DNA from: Sipunculus nudus | Taxonomy: Eukaryota; Annelida; Sipuncula; Golfingiida; Sipunculidae | Reading direction: 5' to 3' | Length of the DNA stretch: 64,000 nucleotides | Assembly: GCA_026874595.1 (NCBI GenBank) | Contig: CM049320.1 | Span: forward strand, 12,961,488-13,025,487 | In this document: piece after piece, positions 44,890 through 57,289 of the stretch | Layout of the letters: the number at the start of each line of letters is the position of its first letter | How positions within the stretch are numbered: position 1 is the stretch's first letter | Position numbers and translations under genes: made by a program | The notes under the pieces: model-generated | What the model saw: only the letters and a program-made list of their open reading frames with translations | Database searches by the model: none | Told to the model about the DNA's origin: nothing

Positions 44890-47543
44890 TATATTGGATC
44901 GGCAGGCTTGTTCATAAAATATTTATAAAATAAATGATGAATCGATGGATCAAAGTCTCTGAAAGCATAGCTGCCAGAGGCATTATAGTATGAAGATGCG
45001 GGTATCAGATAAGGCCTTTGGCTGGCACGTAGTGTCCTCAGGAGATAATCATACACATGTGCACTTGGCCGCACAAAACTCAGCAGACAGCACATCCCTA
45101 CATCTTGTGGTCTGGATGTTCCTTACGCCACTATCTAGAAATTCTTTTGTTTGGCCTTAAGTAGTTTATCGACTGTGATGTTCTGTGATGAATACCATTG
45201 GCTGAACACCCTCCGCTCCCGAGGCAGCGGAAATCTTGCGCTTCTAAAGAAGCTACTGATTTTCCGCTGCCTGCTTTGACCGTTTATGATGCACTTAAAC
45301 ACCAGATGGTGCACAAGGGCCTGTCTGCTGAAAAAAAACTGCTGATGTGACAAACAGTCAACCAAATGCAAGTCAACAAACACTCGAAAGGCATCAGGCT
45401 TCGCCCAGAAACCACGTGTGGGGCCATTCTCTCTGAGCTAGTGGCCTGTTCAAACGGTCGCCACGCCGATGAGCTGTCTCTCTAAACGAAATGAACAACA
45501 TTGTCTTCGTGTATTCCACGCTAGGCTGGTAAACCGTTTTGTCTTCCAGCACAGGGTCACATCTGATTGGACCAAAATACAGTGCTCCCCTCTGGTGTAG
45601 AAATTCTGGATACAAGGTCAAAACAAAAGCGCTAACGATATAGGTAGTAGGCCTATAGTTAAAGCGCTGTGTAAAGAGCGTACCTACATCCGAGCGGCAT
45701 GGTCAGTAATTGCTCCTCAAGAAAACAGACGTTGTAGGCTACCAAGTCGGTGGGTGCATAGAATATGCCCAGTAAAATTATACTCTGTGTAAATATATAT
45801 TTATCAATGCTAAGCCGTTATAAATCAATTGTGGCCGTTTTTAACCAGACAAGGCAAGATTTATGAGGACAAAATACTTTGAAAAACCCGGTCCAGTAAA
45901 CATGGGAATAAACATGGCGTTTTCCTTTAACCTGTTGTATCATGTGTGGTACAGATGGACTTTAACAAACCATGAAAAATATATTCACCAACGGGATTAT
46001 GCACCCGACCGCATGCTGTAAAAGAAAAGCCCCTCCCCCGGGGAATGGTAAGAATGCAATGAAAATTTCGTAGTGCGTCATTTTACTGTATCAATAGGAG
46101 GAGACTCCCTTGCTGGAGTTAACATGCGTATGGAGTCGCGGAGAGACTGGGCTTGTGTTGCTTGGTTCCCTTTCTACTTATTTATAAACGTATCTGAATA
46201 TGTATCTAAACGTACCTCCTCCTAAAGAAACTACCGGGGTGCTTGTTATACAGATAATATAGTGGTAAAATACTGACAAGAATCTTGTTGAACATCTCAG
46301 TTGTAACGTGATTGATTGTGTTAATAGTCATTTTCCCATGCTCTTATCTATATATCTGAATGCAAAATAGCATGCTTATATATTATTATGTTAAACACCA
46401 CAGCATATATGTGTGTAACGAATACTTGAACCTTTATATCATGTACACATTTATCTTATTTTTTTATGTTGCAGTTGGGCTGCGTGTCACTAGGCTTACA
46501 GAGATTCTTCTGGGAAGTTACCACATTGGGTAGGTTTCTGAATCTGGACAAATATTCTTGCTATATGTGATGCTAATTTTGTATGGATTTTAATTGTTAA
46601 AATTGGAATATTAATGGCTGAGATAATGGGGAACCACCAGATTCAAGAAGTTGTGTATACAAAATTATCCGGAGAACCTTAACCACACATACACATATAT
46701 ATATGTATATATATAAATATACATGTTATCCTTGAAATGTTGCATGTATTTAAAACTTTAGAGATATTTTATGATTAAGCAAACATTAATCCTTCTAGTA
46801 ACACTATGATATCATCAGAGTCTTGAAATTATGACATCATCACAATTGAATAAATAGGCAATTTATTTTCCAGAATATTTTCAAAAATTCAGAGCTTATT
46901 TTTGGATTACTCTTTAATTTTGTATGCTCAACAATCCGTTTGAATAAATGTTACATAATATTAAGTGTTCCTTACCCTCAAGATTGCATACATACATGAG
47001 ATCTTCTGAAATTTGGTCAAACCACTGATTTTGCAAGTCAGCAGATATGGGTGCCAGGAGAGTTCCTTGGTACTGCGAGGGGTTTACGATTCTTGGACAT
47101 GAGAGATGCCAACATTTTCTAGTTTGATTTATATTCAATATTACTCTTTGTCCCAATCAGTTTTACGGAAGAACTTTTTCAGTTGACCTTAAGTCATTTG
47201 GCAATAAGAGTATATTAATAAGAATTAACTTTAATGTATATATCATAATTTTGCAAGTTTAATGGCCAGACTGAAACTTTCAAAAATACCTATGCGACGA
47301 TTTTAGATTGGTACTTAAAATTGACATTTGATCATTAATTTGAGTACATATATATATATATATCCTAACAAACATGCATATTTAGAACAAAATTAGGAAA
47401 TACTTTTTAAAAATGTGGCGACAATTTCTGTCGGGGATGCGGGGGGGGGGGGGGGATAGGGTGACTCATCCCAGACGTAAATCTATCACAGAGTAACATG
47501 TATTACAGAGTAACATGCTGAGTGCCTAACAGTACTTACTGCT
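44890..47543. repeat. Older segmental duplication, copy 1
   Basis: Collinear with 58,610-60,395 at roughly 85-90% identity. Shared words include ccagacaaggcaagattta, ttaccacattgggtaggt and aggcaatttattttcca. Copy 1 has about 500 bp extra at 45,200-45,710. Confidence 0.8.
46475..46529 (+). CDS. Short exon upstream of the membrane-anchor exon (predicted)
   Basis: It is bounded by acceptor ttttttatgttgcag and donor attgg|GTAGGT, 55 nt. Read in phase 0 it gives SLGLQRFFWEVTTLG and ends in phase 1, as needed by the exon at 47,578. Its homologue in the older duplication copy (about 59,575-59,619) has a TGA in this frame. The joined residues (FFWEVTTLGGLPGL) recall the cytoplasmic N-terminus of DEG/ENaC channels (F.E.TT.HG.P). 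No start codon upstream was identified. Confidence 0.3.
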
Positions 47544-47738
47544 GTGAATATCAGTATGGACATTGTGTGTTTTCCAGGTTTACCAGGCTTGACAGAGGTG
47601 CCTGGTTTAGCTCGGGCCCGTTCCTTTGAACTGGCGTTTGTGTGGATGACCGTGCTGGTTGGGCTATGTATTATTTTATCCTCCATCGGATTCAGCCTGA
47701 AACATGTGCTATATGGGCGGAATGTCAAACTTGACGAG
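47544..47738 (+). CDS. Membrane-anchor exon, possibly the 5' part of the sulfotransferase gene
   Basis: Open from ATG 47,544 (or from acceptor tgttttccag at 47,578) to donor GACGAG|GTAAAT at 47,738, phase 0. It encodes GLPGLTEVPGLARARSFELA and then a hydrophobic helix (FVWMTVLVGLCIILSSIGF) followed by KHVLYGRNVKLDE. Basic residues before the helix suggest an N-inside signal anchor. The phase-0 donor fits the phase-0 acceptor of the sulfotransferase exon at 50,070 on the same strand. Together they would make a type II Golgi enzyme. Alternatively it is the TM1 exon of a DEG/ENaC channel, since the sequence before the helix resembles that family. No later channel exon was found before 50 kb. Confidence 0.5.
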
Positions 47739-48239
47739 GTAAATAAAAGTAAGGAAAAAGCCTATAAATTGTTCCCAGGTCAATAAAAGAGGGACCAAGG
47801 CCGTAAAAAAGTTGTGGCGGCTGAAATAGGGAGGGTACGGACCCAATGGACCCTCCCCCTGTATCCGATACTGTATATATAATGTATAGCTTCTAGGTTA
47901 GACCATTGCGCTTGTTACATGCCGGAAGAATATATGATATAACTGATCATAATTATAACATTTAACAATACATGTATTACTATTACTAGCGATATACCCA
48001 TACTTTCGACCTGCGACGCCCGGGTTTTAGTGTGTACGAAAAATTGCAGCCTCAATAAGGGCTTTATTAAAATTGAAATAAACCTGTCTGGTTAGATAAG
48101 TTCACTGGGCAGCGACACAAAAGTTGCCCGATGGCAGGGTCCAGGCGAGAGTCTACTTGCGGAGAGAGTTTGGTTGCAAGGTGGCTTATACCGCCAAAGT
48201 TAGAGCGGAATATTTGAACTTTTTTAGTCCATAATCAGA

Positions 48240-48481
48240 TAATATATAGTATCATATTTGTATCCAATTGTGCTCTATTAGCGGGATGCTTAGAGCTGGT
48301 ACGGTTGGTGCGGTGATGAAATGCAGGCATATTCCTGATCCCCGAACATTCCCACCTGACCATGGCTGAGTGCATCAACACATGATTACATAACCGCACC
48401 AACCGTTGACAGATCACATCTCAAGATTGCAAATGCATGAAAACACCTGTTTATGTGTAACTGAACATTTTCGTAAATTAT
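48240..48481. mobile_element. Foldback/MITE-like element, relative of 10,990-11,197
   Basis: Shares tga.tgagtgc.tcaa and gattacata..cgcaccaac, then ttgacagatcacat, with 11,090-11,160. It also has an inverted pairing of the ggttggtgcggt segment with accgcaccaacc (48,304 and 48,391). It ends in (TA)n, as does its relative. Confidence 0.6.

Positions 48482-48531
<50 letters not shown>
48482..48531. repeat. (TA)n microsatellite
   Basis: About 50 bp. Confidence 0.95.
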
Positions 48532-48532
<1 letters not shown>

Positions 48533-50069
48533 TGTGTGGATGATTTTGTGCACAGAAAGTTCATTGCATAATATATAGTGACAAAAAATCAGAAGTGTAC
48601 ATTGTAGAATGATTACATCATGCATTTTCAAAACTCTCAGTCTTTCACACTACTTTCAACAATAAACAAACTGTCCTGCACATTATTTCATATGACAATA
48701 ATATTTTGTATTTTGTTCCTGATTAAATTATAACCATGAGAATCGATGATCATAAGAACAGCAACATAAGATCAAGAACGATTATAAATGATAAACGGGG
48801 TAAAAGTAAAATTGTCAAAATTATATTCCTTATGAACCTGCAGCTATGCAAAAAATGAAATGCTGAGCAAACTCTGTTTATAAAGCTTGATTTAAAGGGT
48901 TTTATAAGACCATCTCTGATATGCCTAATATTTCATGTTGATACATTCAATTTTCCCAATAGCAAATATGCAAAATTTTAAGCCATGTATCAGCAAAAGT
49001 TTTGTAAATTTGGAGACTTTAACCTAACAAATGGGCATGGCCCTAAATTTCTGGAAAAAATGCTGCTAAAATGTTTTCTTAAGTTATTACTTTTCTAACT
49101 ATTAATTCTAAACGCATGAAGCCTATAGGGTTTGTTCTACTCTATTATGTGTCATCGACTTCTATAAGATAGACTGAAAATTGAAAATTTATAAAGTTAT
49201 ACCCTGGTAAAAAATTATGTAAAAAAATTAAATTCCAGCCTCTCTGACCCAATGTATCTGACGGGAACTAGATATTTTAAATTGATAAATACATGTTACT
49301 AATGTTTAGGAGTTTTTCCTAGCAACATATGAAAGCAATCAAATTGTTTGATATATAAGACATTACAACTGAGATTTGCATAATTTATATATATATGTGT
49401 GTGTTAATATATATATATGTATATATATATTATATGTAAACATATACTTTCCAGATTTCAAATTTTTTTAAGTTGAGTCTTCACAACTGAACATTGTTGA
49501 AAGATCTGCAAGCAATCTTTTATCTCTCAAAGTTATTTACATTTCTCATGAAAACGTCTGAAGGGCTTTTCTATACGTTTAGTAATAAATATTTAAGAAG
49601 ACAATTATACCTGTCCACTTAATTTGATGACATGAATGTATGTCAAGGAATTATGTATAGATTTTAGAGGTACCATAAATTTATTTTTATATATAAAATT
49701 GTTTATTTTTAGCTCGTTTTCCGTGCTTTTGGCCGAACGCATCATAATTTATAGAATGGGTTATTGAGTACATCCCCCTGAAATGTATGCATCCCCCCAT
49801 CCCCATTTTAAGGGTGGACCATGGACTAAGGAGCAGCAGCTATGATTCTGAGACGAAGCAAACTATGCTAGAAGGTAAAGAAAAAATAGCAAATGGTAGA
49901 TTAAAATAGCATTTGCATAGAACATAGCTTAAACAAGAAATCTAGCACTTGTTAAATGCTAGGATATTTACGTCAACAAAACTCACCTTTGTTACAAGTC
50001 TTTGCCTAATATATTGTATATCCGTATATTTTTAATCTTATGAATGGTCTATTCTGTTTTATTTTTCAG
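48532..50069. other. Probable intron, no exon recognised
   Basis: AT-rich sequence between the membrane-anchor exon and the sulfotransferase exon. It ends in the acceptor tctgttttatttttcag at 50,069. Confidence 0.45.
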
Positions 50070-50879
50070 ATGACCCTTATGATGCATCAACAAAGACAGA
50101 ACAGGGTATCTGAAATTTGCAGCTTAAATAGAGGACATGTGCCCACCATGCCGCCACAATATTTGTATAACAAAATTTTAATCGACGAGAAAAGGAAATT
50201 ACTCGTTTGTGCTATTCCCAAGGTGGGGACAGGTTTCTGGAGACAGCAGTTTTGGTTGATGCATTCTGGTACGTTCAAGGTAAAGAGACTGAATCAGTTT
50301 TCCGCGGAGAAACAAGAGTTTATAAGAAAACATTATTTTAAAGTAATGTTTGTTCGACATCCTTTGAAACGACTGTGGTCTGCATATAACGATAGAATAG
50401 TAAGTCTAGTTCCAATACGTCGCAAGAATCATGGAAGGAAGATAATCCGGAAGTACAGGAAAACGGCAGACAGCGTATCGTTGCGCTGTGCTCATAATGT
50501 GAAGTTTACAGAATTTGTGAAGTACGTCATCGATTCCGGCAGGTTGAAATTAGCTGACCCACACTGGGCACCTTATTATGATCTTTGCAGACCTTGTGAT
50601 TTTAAGTATGATATCATCGGAAAGTTGGAAACGTTCAGTTCTGATATTAATTTGGTTTACAATTTAGCGATTAAGTCTGGGCATCTAAATACAAACGAGC
50701 TATCTCCAATCTCTGGGTTTATGTTCATAGAAAATGCTACCTGCCGAAATCCTCTGAAGCGGCTGTCAAGTTTGCACCAAAACTGCACAAGACCAGAGGT
50801 TAATATGGCCTCAAGGTGGCGCTCTCTACTGCATACTGGCTTTATCAATACAACATCACTGAAATTCTATGCAGCATAA
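50070..50879 (+). CDS. Carbohydrate sulfotransferase (CHST8-14/HNK-1 ST family), catalytic exon
   Basis: This exon follows acceptor ttttatttttcag and encodes 269 residues up to TAA at 50,877-50,879. It has the two PAPS-binding boxes of the family. The 5'-phosphosulfate loop is LLVCAIPKVGTGFWRQQFW (about residues 47-65). The 3'-phosphate motif is VMFVRHPLKRLWSAYNDRI (about 93-111). It also has HWAPYYDLCRPCDFKYDIIG, typical of Golgi sulfotransferases acting on chondroitin/dermatan or GalNAc/HNK-1 glycans. The usual Cys after KVG is Thr here. The family's C-terminal part follows the stop in the same frame, so the gene carries one nonsense codon. The N-terminal anchor is probably the exon at 47,544. 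The exact acceptor sugar cannot be assigned. Confidence 0.88.
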   Translation: MTLMMHQQRQNRVSEICSLNRGHVPTMPPQYLYNKILIDEKRKLLVCAIPKVGTGFWRQQFWLMHSGTFKVKRLNQFSAEKQEFIRKHYFKVMFVRHPLKRLWSAYNDRIVSLVPIRRKNHGRKIIRKYRKTADSVSLRCAHNVKFTEFVKYVIDSGRLKLADPHWAPYYDLCRPCDFKYDIIGKLETFSSDINLVYNLAIKSGHLNTNELSPISGFMFIENATCRNPLKRLSSLHQNCTRPEVNMASRWRSLLHTGFINTTSLKFYAA

Positions 50880-51095
50880 AATATCAGTCTGGATGAATGG
50901 GATAGCTTTTGTAGAAACCTTACTAGGGACTACCTGAATGGATTCGTTGATGGGGAAATGGCAGTAATGAACCTTAAAAAAGAGAAAGACAGTATAATTA
51001 GGGAGACATATAATAAGTTGCCCAATGATCTTAAAAAAGGTCTCTTACAAATGTATGGGTATGATATGGCTTTATATAACTGTACAGAAATTTAA
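50880..51095 (+). pseudogene. C-terminal continuation of the sulfotransferase beyond the in-frame TAA
   Basis: In the same frame as the catalytic exon, 71 further codons are open and end at TAA 51,093-51,095. The last part (SIIRETYNKLPNDLKKGLL, then QMYGYDMALYN) matches the family ending L...L...Y..D..LFGYD. With it, the enzyme would be about 340 residues from 50,070, or about 405 with the anchor exon, the normal family size. The TAA at 50,877 is therefore a premature stop, an assembly error, or an allele. Confidence 0.85.
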
Positions 51096-51209
51096 GATCA
51101 GTACTTGGATTCAATTATTGTTTCTCTGTTTCCTTCAAGTGCAGTCTGTTTTAACTATGACTGTGCATAATTGTTGTCAGAAATGCTATATTCCAGATTT
51201 ATAGTACAA

Positions 51210-51215
51210 AATAAA
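51210..51215 (+). promoter_or_regulatory. Polyadenylation signal AATAAA of the sulfotransferase gene
   Basis: Lies 115 bp after the distal stop codon, followed by a T/G-rich stretch (cattttgtgagtcatactgtagtt). This is a plausible 3' end. Confidence 0.6.
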
Positions 51216-51239
51216 CATTTTGTGAGTCATACTGTAGTT

Positions 51240-53950
51240 ATTTATTCTATTTTTAAATTTAAATACTTAGTGATTTATATGCATAGACCCACAAAAGGGT
51301 TAAAGAAGATCATGATTTTTTACAAGATAAACGGATGAATTTCATACTAATCAGATTTATTTAAATCGATTTTATGATTTTTAAATACCGATTCGAATGT
51401 TGTTGTAATTTAAATCATCTTTCAAACCGAATCTGACAATTTAAATGTATAATATGCAGAAAAAAAATTATACTAAGATTAAAATGTTATTGCCTATGGG
51501 ATAATTTAATTGATAAGATCCATATCATATTCTAATTTCGTTTATATAATCAACTCACCCATATATTCTCAAATATCCACATGGTTTACAGAATTAATAA
51601 ATTAGATTTAAATTGATTTATTCATATCACATTCACAATGTTTTAGATGAATTTCAAAATAAAGTAGAAATAAAATATTAAATGTTCCAGAAAACCAAAA
51701 CTAAGGTACGAGCGGGTATTTTTTTAATGTACAGATGAACACAAAATATTAGAATTTTTATCAAAGAGAAGAGCACAAAAAACGTTACTCATTTCTTGAA
51801 ATTCTGTTTATTACCAACTCGAGAGTTCATAACTGTTACGTGGAAAAGTGATATATATATAGAGACTGTGGCACGTGCAACAATTATCAACCTGAAAGAG
51901 GGCTCGTTGTTCATCACGCATCCCCCCATATTTGGACCATGATATATACAGTCATATAGCTAACAGCTTCTTTATAAAACAGAAATATGTAAACTTCTCA
52001 ATTGTATTAAGATTCCTGAGGCACCAACCCTCCATGGGGAATATGAGGAGCATTTGTTGTCAAACGGATTGGTAGAAAATATGCTTGTTTGAGTACCACT
52101 TTCATAAAGAGTATGAGAGTGGTGTGTCACACCTGGAAGAAATGATTGTTCAACAAAATTTGATTACTCAGGTTGCTTTTGTTTTAGGGGCATGATTGTT
52201 TAACTTACTCAGGTGACTATTGTTTATATTGTAATGACTTTATAAGTAACTATATCTTAAAATCATGTAAATATTGTCTATATGTTTTGAGTCTTGAAAA
52301 GATGGTTACAGAGAATATTTATTGTTAATGTTGTATGACCATGATAAATGGGGTCGCTATGATTCAGGTGACTATTGTTTACATGTCATGACTGTATTAT
52401 TTGCAAATATATGATGCTTGTCCAGATATATGTAATAGGATGGATCTCCACAGCAACAATATCTGCTTTTGTTGTAAGTCATATTTAGTACAGATATAAA
52501 TTAATTTATAAAGAAATGGATTAGATTAACATCATTTGAAAAGATTTTTCATGCTGAGGCAGCCAGACTGCCAACCTTTGCAGACACCTGATAGTACATG
52601 AATCTCTGTAAATAAAATGAATTTAATTTAAACCAGTGTTTTATTTTTAACATCTTCTTGCCCATTTAATCCATCCATCCTATCCCTATAATCATTACCT
52701 GAAAGAAAATATAGGAAAAGTAGAGTTTACCTACCCACCTACCTATACCTGAGTATACATCAATAGAAATTTACCTGGCGTGTTGTAAAAATGCTTGAAA
52801 GGAAATCGAGTGCCTGTGTGGATTGTTTGCCAATGCCAAGCAGAAAGTTTTCCTAAATCAGTGTGAACAAAACCAAGCCAGGCTGACCAGACATCTGGAG
52901 CTGACCCCGTGCCATATGTAACGTGAGTAGCATACTATCAGGGTCTTCCAGGGTCAAGGAGTTGAATAAGCAATAAGCACAGACATTGCCCCCCCCCCCC
53001 CCCCCCCCAGGCTAACAGCGCAGGGTGATTTTGGCCTTTGGGTAAGACTGTATTTATAAACAGCACTGTACAGAATGACCTTGTTTTAAGGCGTGAGGCC
53101 TAAATCAACTATTCTTTAACAGTTCCACATGTGTCCCTGAATTTCGAGTGTAAATTTATGATAATGTTGAAAGATATACAGTTAAGGAGTCCCTTTACAC
53201 ATAATCATTTTGACAGATTAAAAAATTCTGATTTAAAGCAAAATAAAAAAAATTCACACTTTTGTTTAAATCATAATTTTTAACTCTGGTCAATAGGGTT
53301 TCTGCTCTGCTGAAATAACTGCTGCAATGCAAGTATTTATTAAAAACACTGAAATGGGTATCCGGCTCAGATGAGTTGCGAAAATGTGTCATATGTGACT
53401 GAAGTAATATGGCCTGCATGGTTTCCAAATTAACCATCCCATTTCAGCTACCTGGTTGAGGATATATTTTTTCGAACAATGAAGATTTCCATAACAAAGT
53501 AAAAGTAATGAATCATGATTTTTTTCAATAATTTAAACCAAACTACCTTGGCCCACGTGCAGACCTCATTAACATACAAGCGTTCGACATATCATTGTTA
53601 TGCAATACTTAAAATCCAGCGCACAGCATAGTCACAAGAAAATGTATGTAATTGAAATCCATGATGGTAAAACATAGTTAAGAGATATGTTTGTAAATAC
53701 ATGCATTGTTTATATTGCGAAATCATTTAAAACGTTGTACGGAGTGTATGAATAAACATAAAAAAATATTTATGTATATGGGTATCATTTAAAGTAGCAT
53801 CACTGGCGAAAACCCATTCATTCAAAATCAAACCACACGTTCATATTAGACACATAAAATATATAATTTAAACCTGGTGTAGTGTCCTATCTGATGACAT
53901 ATGTGTGTATGAAATTCCAATTCATCTTCATATGATATTTGAATATATCT
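51240..53950. other. No gene recognised
   Basis: Very AT-rich. A 21-bp or longer poly-C run lies at about 52,988-53,009. No exon, element end or RNA gene was identified. Confidence 0.45.
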
Positions 53951-53989
53951 GCATGAAAAAATGAATTCTTAAACAGTAGTAGTAGAATT

Positions 53990-54380
53990 AGTTTTAAAAT
54001 AATAATCGATGATTGAAAAATAAAAACGACCGATGATCGATGATTAAACGATAATTCTATGTACTTTCAATAATACCTTAAAATATGCTGTATACTTATA
54101 CCTAAAATTTTGACCCCAAACAGTCTGACATGTACACCGATAATCATGATGAAACCATGAGTCCCCCCCCCCCCCCCGTCCAGGGTCGACTTGCCAGTCG
54201 GACGATTGTTGGCTGCGCAAGGTTTCGTTTTGAAGCAGCTCGTGACTTTGTGTTCTGACAGGATTAGATTCTTTGCATGTGTATACATAATCGTTTTTTA
54301 TCGATTACGCAAACATGCAATCAATGAAATCGATTTTGAATGAAAACGACCAATCATCGATTTAACCGATTAATCGGAAC
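53990..54380. repeat. ATCGAT-rich element, possible MITE
   Basis: The motif 'tgaa..aaaacgacc.at.atcgat..a..cgat' occurs near both ends (54,013-54,053 and 54,338-54,375). The AT-rich interior holds taatcgttttttatcgatta and a poly-C run at about 54,163. The ends repeat directly more clearly than inverted. Class uncertain. Confidence 0.4.
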
Positions 54381-54599
54381 ACCACATTAAACAGTACTCC
54401 ATTAAAGCTTAAGCAACCAGTAAGCAACAAACCACTTCTTAGTGGGCTAACATCAAACGACATCCAAACTTTTTTATGAATCTAATTAGCATATTTCTTT
54501 CATTTTTAATTTTAAAAAGTGAAAAAAAAATTATTGATTCAAAATCTAAAAAAAAATTAGTTTTCAGTTAGAAGGAAACATGGTAGGACTAAGCAAACG

Positions 54600-54850
54600 A
54601 AATAAAAAAATGGCGACAAGCTACAACAATCTTATTTAACACATCGTCTAGATACGGCAGCACACGCACACCCTGTGACCCAGTCGTCACGATCAAGGAC
54701 GACCAATGCCAAACAATCACAAATCACGACCACACTGGCGACAACTTACCGACTACACGGGCGACAAATTACGACAGTCACAGTCATGTGTCAAAACGCG
54801 ACGAAATATAACAAGCCTTGATTCTCTCATTAACAACTCACGACAACTGA
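54600..54850. repeat. Low-complexity region rich in cacgac/cgacaa words
   Basis: Irregular recurrence of acgac, ggcgacaa and cacgacaa over 250 bp, on an otherwise AT-rich background. No regular period. Confidence 0.4.
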
Positions 54851-56560
54851 GGAGAATACACGCCTATTTCCTTTGATTTTTTTTGGGAAGGGATATTGTT
54901 TGCGATCTTACTGCATCGTAGCCGTGAATACACGACTCAGTTTAGGCATTAAAATTGGCTGGTAAGACAAACTTTAGTCGTGATACAAGCCACACTGGGC
55001 AATGTTCTGCAACAGTTGCTCATCTTGTTGCATTTATATCGCGGTAAACAGCCGATAATCTTAACAGTATGCTACGAATGACGAATTAACACAAAAGAAT
55101 ACATGTGTACTTACAACCAAGCGGAAAATCCGTCTCTATGGTTACGACCCAAAAGCTGTTTTATGGTATTCCGTGCTAGCCATGCTTGTATTCATGCGTT
55201 CAATTTCTGAGCACGCTATTGGATTTACAAATATGCTGAGTTCAAACGGAATTTTTCTCGCACATGGGAGGTGTTATTAGAAAGCATACAAAAAGCTGAT
55301 GATTGGTCTGTCTTTTTGTAAAATCACAGCGTACTTTTATGCTCCGCAGCGTTCTCAAAAATGATAAAAATATTTGTATTGTCATTCAGCCTTAGAATGC
55401 GGTCCTCGTTGCAGGTTGTAAAGGTACTCTGACGCTACTACGCTGGTCGTAATCACTCGGAATTCAGAAGACCGAAATAGTGCAAGCTGCGCCCTGACTA
55501 CCACGGAGTAACATAATATTGTAGGCCCATTGCTTTAAGGAGGAATGACGCAGGTATGGCTAACAAGATTTTGTTTTTTTCGCTATTAATCGAGCCCGGT
55601 TCAGGCTTATTTCCCACTTTTGATCTTGCGTAGGCAAACGGCTTAAGAACGAGTTATTCACAGATACCATTATTATTTAAAAGAGAAAACACCATACCTC
55701 ATGTACATTTAACATACCTGGCATGTGAACAGGTCCCTTTAACCTAAACCTAATTTTAACTTAATAGATATATTAGATACTCAATTTGATGATCAAAATA
55801 AATGTTGTAGATTTTCCAATACGGTCACAAGCGATATGGCCACAGGTAATCTGGATGTTTGGTAATCCCACTGGTAAAAATTCCTCTTCCAGGTTTAAGT
55901 AGGTCCACCGCTCGGGGGCTCATGAATTTAAGCAATATGAATATATTATGTATATAAAATAATATACACGAATACTATGTCACCCAATAATGGATGATTC
56001 TGTACTGTTCTCAGTCAAACCTTGAAGGATGTAGAGTCTAGTCTATAGAAATTGAAACAGGCAGACACAGGTGCCCTGAGACATGATAATATATATACTA
56101 GTAAGTGATTAAATTGCCATTCCAGTCATATTAAGTAATTGATTAATACAAATGAATGTATTTAAAGTCTTATCTGTTAATTTATTCCATACAAAGAAGC
56201 ATTAAACGTACCGCAGAGGTGAACATAAAAGCCATGGCAAAATAGCATGCAATTCAATTTAAATAATTGTGTTGAATATGGATATATGTGGACATATGAT
56301 AACCCTATCTTATTATTGCAGTATGAAACCCTATCTTTTATATTGCAGTGTATGAAGAATAACTCCAATTAATCGTACAGGATTTACGTAGAAACATGCT
56401 CTTCATTAACAGTTCAATTGCAGTACACTATTAACATATTATGAAGGAAATGTCCACCAAATCACAGAGCCAAGGAAAAAATGAACAAATGGATAAAGTG
56501 AGGGATGGATAAAGTGAGGCTCAACTAAAATGTGTTACATCAGTGAAGCCAAGGTATCCG
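54851..56560. other. No gene recognised
   Basis: Nothing identified on either strand. Confidence 0.4.
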
Positions 56561-56589
56561 AAGAGGCACGGCTGGACAAAACTAAAAAC

Positions 56590-57250
56590 AAATGTAGGTG
56601 GCACCACCAGTCATTTGTACAAGGTAATACCTTCCTAGATCTAAGGACATGCATAATTTCAGGCCAATACGTCAAACCACTCCTGAGCTAAATACATAAA
56701 TGTATTTTACAAACACAAGAATGTAAGTGGTGCCACCTGTCTTGAATATTAGAAAGCTGTCCAAGGTGGATGGATATATGCAATTTTCAGGCCAATACAT
56801 CGAACCACTCCTGAGATAAGTGTCTGAATGGATTCTGCAAATACATGATTGTAGGTGGCGCCAGTAGTCTACCCCAATGGATTTATGTGCACAGGTTTAG
56901 GCTGATACACCAAGGTACTCCTGAGATATGTGTGACTTCACCAAAAACTGACCAACACCTGTATATCATGTGAAATTGAATGCAGGTGGCGCCACCAGTC
57001 TTGTACACAAGATACATCATTCAAAGATTCATAGACATGCAAAGTTTCGAAACCACCCCTAAGAAAAGAGGATAAATGTGTTATACAAAAAGGAACGGTA
57101 AGTGGCGCCACCTGTCTGGTCTACAACAAAGCTATCCGATACATAAACGTTCAAAAATTCAGGCTGATACATCCATCCACTCCTGAGATATGCGCTACTG
57201 GTTTTAAAAGTGAAAGTGAAAGGTCGAACGGTTATGATATGCGACGTCCG
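56590..57250. repeat. About 140-bp tandem repeat, about 5 units
   Basis: Each unit has gtaggtggcgccaccagtct or a variant, then ...tttcaggccaatacatc.aaccactcctgagata. The core GGTGGCGCCACC is a perfect 12-bp palindrome. Confidence 0.85.
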
Positions 57251-57289
57251 CTCCATATAAAGGTCTTAGAAATACAGACAAAATGCGTG

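Noticed and set aside
46977-47130. Minus-strand frame with donor-like GTAAGG (CPRIVNPSQYQGTLL)
   Set aside because: The homologous copy at 60,050-60,190 has a stop and a frameshift, no family is recognised, and a reliable acceptor is not evident.
47578-47738. A complete DEG/ENaC channel gene
   Set aside because: Only a possible N-terminal/TM1 segment is present. No cysteine-rich extracellular domain or second helix was found downstream before the sulfotransferase exon.
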